Positions 16,609-23,272 of a stretch of 64,000 nt of DNA are shown here, piece after piece (positions within the stretch are counted from its first letter, which is position 1; every line of letters begins with the position of its first letter). The DNA comes from an uncultured Pelagibacteraceae bacterium. Its GTDB lineage: Bacteria > Pseudomonadota > Alphaproteobacteria > Pelagibacterales > Pelagibacteraceae. The position numbers were made by a program, and so were the translations under genes. The notes beneath the pieces are model-generated. The model did not search any database and had not been told where the DNA came from. It worked only from the letters and a program-made list of their open reading frames with translations. The stretch is taken from NCBI GenBank assembly GCA_902589725.1, contig CACITU010000002.1, positions 111,834-175,833 on the forward strand, in the 5' to 3' direction.

Positions 16609-17486
16609 TAATTATAATGTATTTTCCCTTCGATATATCTAAATTGAAAAATTGTAATTACTAATACAATCAACATCATCATTATTGATTGAGCTCCAGC
16701 ACTTCCTAAATCTAATCCTCTAAATCCATCCATGTAGGCTTTATAAACTAGAGTTCTTGTTTCACCTGAAGGAGCACCTATCGTTGTAGTATCAATAATT
16801 CCAAATGTATCAAAGAAAGCATAGGTTATATTAATAATTATTAAGAAGAATGTAGTTGGCATTAATAATGGGAATGTAATTGTCCAAAATCTTCTAAAAC
16901 TATTTTTACAATCAATCATTGATGCTTCAATTACAGATTTTTGTATAGCTTGAAGACCTGCCAAGAAGAAAATAAAATTAGCACTGATTTGCTTCCAAGA
17001 ACCAGCTATTATTACATAAATATACGAGTCAAAAACACTCTCGTACCAATTGAAACCCCAAAGTTCGTGAAATAAATGATAAAGGAGCCCAAATCTTTCA
17101 CTAAAAAAATAATTTGCCATTACACCTACAACCGCAGGCGCAATTGCATAAGGCCAAATTAAAAGTGTTTTGTAAGTGCTTTTACCATGTATTACATTAT
17201 TGGCCTGAACGGCAAGCAGCAAACCGATTGAGCCGGTAATTAATGTAATTGCAAAACTATAAATAATAGTAAATTTGAAAGCTATAAAATAAGCTGGATC
17301 ATCAAAAATAAATAAAAAATTATCAAACCATACAAACGTCGCTCCAAATCCAAAAGCATCTTGCATTGTAAATGCATCTCTGAAGGTTTGTATGATTGGC
17401 CAATATAAAAAAATTAATAAAATTCCTAACTGTGGTGCTAAGAATAAATATTGTGAATAGCTAGATTTAAATTGGACTTTTTTCAT
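16608..17486 (-). CDS. ugpA: sn-glycerol-3-phosphate ABC permease UgpA
   Basis: This is a 292-aa MalF-type permease with six predicted helices and the EAA-like loop 'QAIQKSVIEASMIDCKNSFRRFWTITFPLL'-type region near residues 175-205. The N-terminus (YSQYLFLAPQLGILLIFLYWP) is typical of UgpA. It follows a terminator-like hairpin that separates it from ugpB, and overlaps the second ugpE by one base. It pairs with a UgpE subunit to form the membrane channel. Confidence 0.92.
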   Translation of the reverse strand: MKKVQFKSSYSQYLFLAPQLGILLIFLYWPIIQTFRDAFTMQDAFGFGATFVWFDNFLFIFDDPAYFIAFKFTIIYSFAITLITGSIGLLLAVQANNVIHGKSTYKTLLIWPYAIAPAVVGVMANYFFSERFGLLYHLFHELWGFNWYESVFDSYIYVIIAGSWKQISANFIFFLAGLQAIQKSVIEASMIDCKNSFRRFWTITFPLLMPTTFFLIIINITYAFFDTFGIIDTTTIGAPSGETRTLVYKAYMDGFRGLDLGSAGAQSIMMMLIVLVITIFQFRYIEGKIHYN

Positions 17487-17494
17487 ATAAGTAA

Positions 17495-17534
17495 AATAAA
17501 AAATAAGGAGGGTAAATCAACACCCTCCTTATTT
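17495..17534 (-). terminator. Intrinsic terminator/attenuator between ugpB and ugpA
   Basis: There is a perfect 13-bp stem (17501-17513 with 17522-17534, including GGAGGGT/ACCCTCC) and an 8-nt loop. On the minus strand it is followed by a T-rich run. It lies 10 bp after the ugpB stop and 14 bp before the ugpA start, so partial termination would make more binding protein than permease mRNA. Confidence 0.88.
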
Positions 17535-17544
17535 AAATTATTAA

Positions 17545-18852
17545 TTATAAAGTTTTAGCGAATTGTTTTAACAATTTAGCTGCACCTTTATCCATGTTCT
17601 GCAATCCTTTTTCGATTGATATTTTGCCGTTTAACATTGGCTCAACATTTTCGTAAATTACTTCACGAATTTGTGGCCAATTACCAGCTCTATATCCACC
17701 AGGAATAGTCGAACCTTCTAAGCTTAATTGTTCACCAACTGCTTTATGATATGGAGAAGCTCTATAGAAATTTATAGTTTCAGCTAACTCTATTCCACCT
17801 TTAGTTACTGCAGAGTAACCAGTCATATTGTGATAATACAGATCCATCTCTGGAGAACCCATAAATTCTATAAATTTAGCAAGTCCTTTGTACTCTTCCT
17901 CAGTATGACCATTTAAGATCCAGTTAGCAGCACCACCGATAAACGTTGGATACTCTTTACCACCAGTTACAGAATCCCAGTAAGGAATATGGTTTACTGT
18001 AAAGTTAGGTACAACACCTTTCATTCCACCGAACGAAGCAGCTGAACCAAACCAAAATGCAGCTTCACCAGCTATAAATGGAGCTTGGTTATCTCCCCAC
18101 GCTCTTCCTTTATATCCATAAAAGCCTTTTTCATACCATTCCTTGACTTTTTTCCAATGCATTACAAATGCATCTGTTTCAGCAAATAAAGTTTTTGTTG
18201 GAACAGCATCGTAACCATTGTTTCCATCAGTCATAAGTAGATTATGTCTTGAAAAGAAATTTTCTGTCCATATCCAAGGAAAGTGACTTTGAACTAAAGG
18301 TATGTATCCGGCAGCTTTAATTTTTGGAGCTATAGCCTCAAACTCTTCATAAGTTTTTGGAACTGACTCAATTCCTACTTTTTTCAATATGTCCATGTTT
18401 GCATACATCAAACAAGTTGAGCTATTGAAAGGCACACCAATCATTTTTCCATCAGAGTCTGCATAGAAATTTTTAATGCCTGGAATATAATTGTCAGCAT
18501 CTACATCAATGCCATATTTCTCTGCCATTTCTTCAAAACCGATGACAACACCATTTTTTACTTGCGCTACCATTATTGCAGCACCAGCATCATAAACCTG
18601 TGAATAGTGTGGTTGGTCTCCTGCTCTAAATGCAGCAATAGTTGCCGCCATGTTATCTTCATAACTTCCTTTTCCTGTAGGAATGACCGTATATTGATCT
18701 TGTGAAGCGTTAAATCTATTTGCAATTTCAATAATTACATCACCAAGAAAACCACTGTTTCCGTACCACCAATGAATTTCTGTTTTTGAATAACTGTGTG
18801 ATGTAAAAGAGAAAGTAAATAGAATTGTTAAAACACTAAGTATTTTTTTCAT
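17545..18852 (-). CDS. ugpB: Periplasmic sn-glycerol-3-phosphate-binding protein UgpB
   Basis: This is a 435-aa extracellular solute-binding protein of family 1. A signal peptide spans about residues 1-22 (ending SHSYS) and is followed by 'TEIHWWYGNSGFLGDVI', the UgpB-type opening. Further typical segments are 'PFNSSTCLMYAN' and 'GGYRAGNWPQIREVIYENVEPML'. It is the first gene of the ugp operon and is divergent from glpD across 144 bp containing a palindrome. The real ligand could be glycerol-3-phosphate or a glycerophosphodiester such as glycerophosphocholine; sequence alone does not decide. Confidence 0.92.
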   Translation of the reverse strand: MKKILSVLTILFTFSFTSHSYSKTEIHWWYGNSGFLGDVIIEIANRFNASQDQYTVIPTGKGSYEDNMAATIAAFRAGDQPHYSQVYDAGAAIMVAQVKNGVVIGFEEMAEKYGIDVDADNYIPGIKNFYADSDGKMIGVPFNSSTCLMYANMDILKKVGIESVPKTYEEFEAIAPKIKAAGYIPLVQSHFPWIWTENFFSRHNLLMTDGNNGYDAVPTKTLFAETDAFVMHWKKVKEWYEKGFYGYKGRAWGDNQAPFIAGEAAFWFGSAASFGGMKGVVPNFTVNHIPYWDSVTGGKEYPTFIGGAANWILNGHTEEEYKGLAKFIEFMGSPEMDLYYHNMTGYSAVTKGGIELAETINFYRASPYHKAVGEQLSLEGSTIPGGYRAGNWPQIREVIYENVEPMLNGKISIEKGLQNMDKGAAKLLKQFAKTL

Positions 18853-18918
18853 ATCTATCCTTCTGTTAAGTTTAGTTTATTTAATTTTTTATTAATAATT
18901 AATTAATGTTAAGGTATT

Positions 18919-18940
18919 ATGAAATTGTAAATAATTTCAT
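18919..18940 (+). promoter_or_regulatory. Palindrome in the ugpB/glpD divergent region, candidate operator
   Basis: This is a perfect inverted repeat ATGAAATT-N6-AATTTCAT, placed roughly midway between the two divergent start codons (18852 and 18997). It is the only clear dyad in the 144-bp region and could bind a dimeric regulator controlling both transporter and dehydrogenase. A+T-rich sequence makes chance dyads common, so this is tentative. No Pho box is evident here. Confidence 0.4.
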
Positions 18941-18996
18941 TTAAAAATTTTAAATTTCTAAAAGAGGTTGTATATTTTTAAAAAATCATGATTTAA

Positions 18997-20148
18997 ATGT
19001 CTAAAATTTTTGATTTATTCATAATAGGTGGCGGTATAAACGGCGCAGGTATTGCGAGGGATGCTGCAGGTAGAGGTTTATCAGTTTGTTTAGCTGACAA
19101 AGGTGAGATTGGAGGAGCAACCTCATCTTGGTCGACGAAATTAGTACATGGTGGTCTTCGTTATTTAGAAAATTATGAATTCAAATTAGTTAGAGAATCT
19201 CTCAAAGAAAGAGAAATTGTTTATAAAATTGCTAAACATATTTCCAAACCGATTCCTTTTATAATTCCTTATGCAGATAAAATTCGACCAGCCTGGTTAA
19301 TTAAATTTGGTTTGTTTTTGTACGACAATTTAGGTGGCAAAAGCAATATACCAAAATCAAAAAAATTTGATCTTACAAAAAAATATTCAAATATTCTTAA
19401 AGAAAAATATAAAACTGGTTTTCAATATTTTGACATTCAAATTGATGATAAAAAATTAACAAAGTTAAACGCTCAAGATGCAAAAAGAAACAACGCTAAA
19501 ATACTAGAATATAACAAAGTTAAAAAAGCTGAAATTATTAATAATGAGTGGGTCATTAGTCTTCAAAATGGAAAAAAAATAAAATCAAAAGTTTTAATCA
19601 ATGCATCTGGACCATGGATAAATGAAACTTTAAATAAAAATATAAAAATAAAATCTAAGAAAAAAATAAGACTGGTTAAAGGAAGTCATATCATTACAAA
19701 AAAATTGTACAAAGAAAACGTTGCATTCACATTTCAAAATACAGATAAAAGAATAATATTTGTGTTACCTTATAAAGGGAAGTTTTCTTTAATTGGAACA
19801 ACTGAAGTGGAAGTGAAATCACCAGAAAATAAAGGGATATCTAAAAAAGAAATTAGCTATTTAATTAATTCAGTAAACAATTACTTAAAAAAACAAATCA
19901 GTACAAAGGACATCGTAGATACTTATTCAGGAATACGACCTTTAATTGAAGACTTTAATTCAGCTTCAAAAGTTACAAGGGATTATGTTTTTGATCTAAA
20001 AATTATTAAAAAATTGCCTTTATTGAATATCTATGGAGGAAAACTTACCACCTACAGAAAATTGTCCGAAAAAGTTCTTGTTGATCTAAAAAGGTTTTTA
20101 CCTAAGACAAAAAAAGGTCCATGGACACACAAAAAGAAGCTTTTTTGA
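18997..20148 (+). CDS. glpD: FAD-dependent glycerol-3-phosphate dehydrogenase, lacking the C-terminal domain
   Basis: This is a membrane-associated flavoprotein that oxidises glycerol-3-phosphate to dihydroxyacetone phosphate. The FAD-binding GGGINGAG is at 11-18, followed by 'TSSWSTKLVHGGLRYLE', and the C-terminal part of the catalytic domain reads 'YGGKLTTYRKLSEKVL'. The protein ends a few residues later (GPWTHKKKLF) at 383 aa, whereas classical GlpD is about 500 aa with a further helical domain beginning at this point. The stop codon is immediately followed by the right flanking repeat. The gene therefore appears clipped at the cassette boundary. Its core is intact and it may still be active. 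Confidence 0.88.
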   Translation: MSKIFDLFIIGGGINGAGIARDAAGRGLSVCLADKGEIGGATSSWSTKLVHGGLRYLENYEFKLVRESLKEREIVYKIAKHISKPIPFIIPYADKIRPAWLIKFGLFLYDNLGGKSNIPKSKKFDLTKKYSNILKEKYKTGFQYFDIQIDDKKLTKLNAQDAKRNNAKILEYNKVKKAEIINNEWVISLQNGKKIKSKVLINASGPWINETLNKNIKIKSKKKIRLVKGSHIITKKLYKENVAFTFQNTDKRIIFVLPYKGKFSLIGTTEVEVKSPENKGISKKEISYLINSVNNYLKKQISTKDIVDTYSGIRPLIEDFNSASKVTRDYVFDLKIIKKLPLLNIYGGKLTTYRKLSEKVLVDLKRFLPKTKKGPWTHKKKLF

Positions 20149-20199
20149 TTTCCATTCCCTAAAATGAAACATTATGTTTCTATCTTTGAACTTCAATAA
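20149..20199 (+). pseudogene. 3' relic of the PhyH-family dioxygenase gene
   Basis: In the frame set by the repeat alignment this reads PFPKMKHYVSIFELQ and a stop at 20197-20199. The intact gene ends PLPKKKHYISIYELQKN at 12149-12151. It has no start or upstream coding part, because the glpD stop precedes it. It marks where the PhyH gene originally abutted the small membrane gene, or where a donor copy was joined. Confidence 0.8.
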
Positions 20200-20279
20200 A
20201 ATTAAATCACATTAAAGTTTATTGTAATAAATCTTTAACAAAACATTCATATAAATTTTGAATGTCATTTTTAAAAAAA
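20149..20279 (+). repeat. Right copy of 131-bp direct repeat flanking the ugp/glpD cassette
   Basis: This is the partner of 12095-12225, ungapped at an offset of 8054 bp, with the perfect 41-bp core at 20198-20238. It starts directly after the glpD stop codon and runs into the first codons of the gene at 20262. Its first part is a relic of the PhyH gene's 3' end. Confidence 0.9.
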
Positions 20280-20486
20280 TATCTTAAGTGGATCAGTACA
20301 CTTTTAGTGTTAACAGGTATTTTACTTACAAATCTTAATATTTACCCGCTGAATATTTATTTTCATGGGCTTGGTGTTGTTGGATGGACAATTTCAGGTT
20401 TCTTATTAAAGGATAAGGCCATTTTAACTAACTTTGGATTACAAATTCCATTATTTGTAATCGGAATTTATAAAATTATTTTTTAA
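20262..20486 (+). CDS. Small uncharacterised membrane protein, first gene of the arsC-aquaporin operon
   Basis: This is a 74-aa protein with three likely membrane segments (about 10-28, 33-49 and 56-73) and a central 'NIYPLNIYFHGLG' stretch. I do not recognise a characterised family. Its stop overlaps the arsC start (TAATG at 20484-20488), so it is translated with arsC. The 5' end and upstream spacer are duplicated at the left side of the ugp cassette, suggesting that it once followed the PhyH gene directly. Confidence 0.72.
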   Translation: MSFLKKYLKWISTLLVLTGILLTNLNIYPLNIYFHGLGVVGWTISGFLLKDKAILTNFGLQIPLFVIGIYKIIF

Positions 20487-20917
20487 TGAAAAATATTTTA
20501 TTTGTATGCACAGGAAATTCAGCAAGAAGCATTATAGCTGAGAGTATTATCAATAATGAATACTCAAATAAATTTAAAGCTTTTAGTGCTGGTAGTAATC
20601 CATCTGGAACAATTAATATTTATGTTAGAAGTTTTTTAGAGAAAAATAAAAATTATGATCTAACTAATTATAGTTCTAAAAACTTTGAAGAGTTTATAAA
20701 TAATGAAATAAAAATGGATCATGTAATAACAGTATGTAATAACGCAAATAATGAGGTATGTCCTATTTGGCCTGATAAAAACCAAATTATACACTGGAAT
20801 ATAGACGATCCAGTGGCTAAACTTCAAACTGCAAATAACGAAGAAAAGCAAATAATCATTAGAAACACTTTTAATATTATAAGCAATAAAATTAAAGATT
20901 GGCTAGATGAAAAATAA
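20486..20917 (+). CDS. arsC: Arsenate reductase ArsC, low-molecular-weight phosphatase type
   Basis: This is a 143-aa protein with the LMW protein-tyrosine-phosphatase P-loop Cys8-TGNSA-Arg14 (FVCTGNSARS) and the ArsC-typical 'VCPIWPDKNQIIHWNIDDP' segment near 90-110. It would reduce cytoplasmic arsenate to arsenite with thioredoxin or glutaredoxin as donor. It overlaps the aquaporin-like gene by 11 bp. The pairing of an ArsC with an aquaglyceroporin, rather than with an ArsB/Acr3 pump, is known from Sinorhizobium (AqpS). No arsR lies nearby. Confidence 0.88.
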   Translation: MKNILFVCTGNSARSIIAESIINNEYSNKFKAFSAGSNPSGTINIYVRSFLEKNKNYDLTNYSSKNFEEFINNEIKMDHVITVCNNANNEVCPIWPDKNQIIHWNIDDPVAKLQTANNEEKQIIIRNTFNIISNKIKDWLDEK

Positions 20918-21566
20918 AAAAAAATATTTTCTTTCAGAATTTATTGGAAGTTGCTTTCTAGTAATGATCATAGTTGGGTCAGGTTTAATGGCAGAAAATC
21001 TTACCAATGATACAGCGGTAATGCTAATTGCAAATACTATAGCAACTGGAGCTGGATTGTTTGTGCTAATAACTGTTTTTGCTGATGTGTCTGGGGCTCA
21101 TTTCAATCCATTTGTAAGTATTGCTATGACAATTACAGGAAAGTTAAAAAAACGTCTTCTACCCTTTTATATTTCAGCTCAGATCCTAGGATGTTTGTTA
21201 GGTGTGGCTTTAGCTAATTTCTTTTTTGAACATCAGATTTTTGAATTATCGACAAAATCAAGAGATGGTATCTACATTTTTGTATCAGAAATTATTGCTA
21301 CTTTAGGACTAATAATCATTATTTTTGGATCCATGAAGTCAGGTAAAATTACCGTAGCTGCATCTGTTGGGTTATATATTACAGCTGGTTATTGGTTTAC
21401 TTCATCAACATCCTTTGCAAATCCTGCTGTAGCAATAGCAAGAACATTCACAGAGTCTTTTACTGGTATAAGTTATTTAAACACTCCTTTTTATATAGTT
21501 GCTGAATTAATTGGTATGTTAATTGCTGTTTTTATTGCAAAAAAATTATTCTTAAAAAAAAATTAA
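20907..21566 (+). CDS. aqpS: MIP-family channel (aquaglyceroporin AqpS-like), probable arsenite exit route
   Basis: This is a 219-aa MIP-family channel with six membrane helices and two half-helix loops. The first loop has NPF at 67-69 (GAHFNPFVSIAM) in place of NPA; the second has the canonical NPA at 172-174 followed by the selectivity Arg179. A changed first NPA box is common in channels passing larger solutes. Translational overlap with arsC argues that it lets arsenite leave down its gradient. Alternatives are glycerol or general small-solute transport, which the glycerol-phosphate cassette next door makes worth considering. Confidence 0.8.
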   Translation: MKNKKKYFLSEFIGSCFLVMIIVGSGLMAENLTNDTAVMLIANTIATGAGLFVLITVFADVSGAHFNPFVSIAMTITGKLKKRLLPFYISAQILGCLLGVALANFFFEHQIFELSTKSRDGIYIFVSEIIATLGLIIIIFGSMKSGKITVAASVGLYITAGYWFTSSTSFANPAVAIARTFTESFTGISYLNTPFYIVAELIGMLIAVFIAKKLFLKKN

Positions 21567-21569
21567 AAA

Positions 21570-21616
21570 ATTTTAAAGTTATAATAAATACGCCCGATAA
21601 AATTAATCGAGCGTAT
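21570..21616 (-). terminator. Probable terminator downstream of ppx
   Basis: An 11-bp stem (21588-21598 with 21606-21616) pairs fully on the minus strand if one G-U is allowed, and is then followed by a T-rich stretch. On the plus strand it has a mismatch and no T-run, so it probably ends leftward ppk-ppx transcripts. The rest of the 194-bp gap shows nothing else recognisable. Confidence 0.55.
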
Positions 21617-21760
21617 ATTAAGGGGTGGATTGATAATTAAAAATTTAAATATTTTATAATTTATTTATAAAATAAAAATGAATGAAATATTTATTTTTTA
21701 TTAAAAATTTATTACAAAGAAACTATTATTAAACTAATAGTTGTGTTTTTTTTAAAGAGT

Positions 21761-23272
21761 TTAACTATTTGAATATAATACTCTTGGTTCTAAAAATAAT
21801 TCTCGTGCAAGAGCTTTAAATCTTTTTGTAACTTGTTTAGAAATTATTTCTTGATGTTGTGCTGGAATTTTTAAAAATACAGAGTTACCTCTTTTATACA
21901 ATTTAAATTCCTCTAAGAAGATAGTTGAAATAGATGTAAGTGAGTGAGCAAATCTTAAGGCTGCACCAACTTGTTTACTAGAAAAAATTTCATTATTATT
22001 TAAAAATGTCAAATATTCTATTTTAGGGTTGTATTTAATGCTGCAGTACCTCCAATAACATGAAAGAGCTATTTGAATTCTTTCTTTATGTGAAAGTCTC
22101 AATAAAGGGGTATTTAATGTTTCTTGAAAAACTAATTCTGCCTTTTGAAAAGCACCAAGTCCCCAATCCATATGACTTAAAACACAAGCCAAATTAAGTA
22201 ATTTTTCATTAAAATGTTCATTACCCTCAAATACAGGTTTGATAAATTCATGATATTTTTTGTAAGTTAATCCCAAATCACCTCTTTTCTTAGAAATATA
22301 TTCTAATGATTTCTCAAAAACTTGAGAGTTATCAATATTTTTAAAGTAATCTTTTGCTAGAGATCCCTCTCTAATTCCGCTTATAGAACATATTATGTTT
22401 TTTGGATTTGTTACATTCATGATCTCATCTAATATTATAGCGCTGTATGGTAGATATGGTGTTCTAGATTTAGATATATATTCAACTGTTTTTAGTTTTG
22501 CTTTATTGAAAGATGCAATTTTTTCTAAAAATGATGATATAGTTTCATAATTTACCGAATACTGATGAATTATGTGGACAGGGTGTTTATTTTGAAACAA
22601 ATGAAGTTTAAATAAAGCTCTCCATGTTCCACCAACTAAATATAGGTTTTCAAATTTTTTTTTAGATAACCATTTCTCGTCTTTGAAAAGTTTTTTTATA
22701 TATTTGGAAAGGTTTCTCTTTTTTACAATTGGATTATTTATTAATCTTAAAACACCTAAGGGTAAAGATGTTTTATTAGTGATCAAACCATTTTCAACTC
22801 GAGCTAGTTCTAAACTACCTCCACCAAGATCAGCAACTAACCCATCTACATTATCAAATCCAATTTTAACACCTTCTGCTGAACAAATTGCTTCTTCCTC
22901 ACCACTTAAGATTTCTATTTTTTTCTTAAAAAGATTTTCTACATATTCAACAAATGGTTTTGCATCAGTTGCTTCTCTTAAAACAGCAGTTGCTATTATT
23001 TTTAAATTAACAATTTTAGAAACATTTAAAATCTCTGAAAATCTCTTCAATACTTTTTGAGCATAATCAACACCAGACTTATGAAGTTTTCTTGATTTAT
23101 CTAAATTTTTACCAAGTTCACAAACAGCTTTTTCATTGAAAAATGGCACACGAGAAGAGCTAAAATCTTCATAAATTAGCATCCTAATAGAATTAGATCC
23201 TATATCAATAACTGCTAATTTAGCAGGTTTTAATTTTAAATTTTGTTTATTTTTAAAAACTTTAATTTCCAC
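21761..23272 (-). CDS. ppx: Exopolyphosphatase / guanosine pentaphosphate phosphatase (Ppx/GppA)
   Basis: This is a 503-aa ASKHA-fold phosphatase that releases phosphate from polyphosphate ends. The phosphate-1 loop 'AVIDIGSNSIRMLIYE' lies at 20-35 and the phosphate-2 loop 'VADLGGGSLELA' near 145. A C-terminal HD-like domain follows ('LACVLSHMDWG'). It overlaps ppk by 11 bp, so synthesis and breakdown of polyphosphate are encoded in one unit. Ppx and GppA activities cannot be told apart by eye, but the ppk linkage favours Ppx. Confidence 0.93.
   Translation of the reverse strand: MEIKVFKNKQNLKLKPAKLAVIDIGSNSIRMLIYEDFSSSRVPFFNEKAVCELGKNLDKSRKLHKSGVDYAQKVLKRFSEILNVSKIVNLKIIATAVLREATDAKPFVEYVENLFKKKIEILSGEEEAICSAEGVKIGFDNVDGLVADLGGGSLELARVENGLITNKTSLPLGVLRLINNPIVKKRNLSKYIKKLFKDEKWLSKKKFENLYLVGGTWRALFKLHLFQNKHPVHIIHQYSVNYETISSFLEKIASFNKAKLKTVEYISKSRTPYLPYSAIILDEIMNVTNPKNIICSISGIREGSLAKDYFKNIDNSQVFEKSLEYISKKRGDLGLTYKKYHEFIKPVFEGNEHFNEKLLNLACVLSHMDWGLGAFQKAELVFQETLNTPLLRLSHKERIQIALSCYWRYCSIKYNPKIEYLTFLNNNEIFSSKQVGAALRFAHSLTSISTIFLEEFKLYKRGNSVFLKIPAQHQEIISKQVTKRFKALARELFLEPRVLYSNS

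Noticed and set aside
18853..18996. Possible Pho box for ugpB or glpD
   Set aside because: No pair of CTGT(A/C)A(A/T)-like 7-mers at 11-bp spacing on either strand; only A+T-rich runs with weak resemblance.
22683..23060. Rightward open frame inside ppx
   Set aside because: It is antisense to a well-conserved Ppx domain; open by codon bias only.
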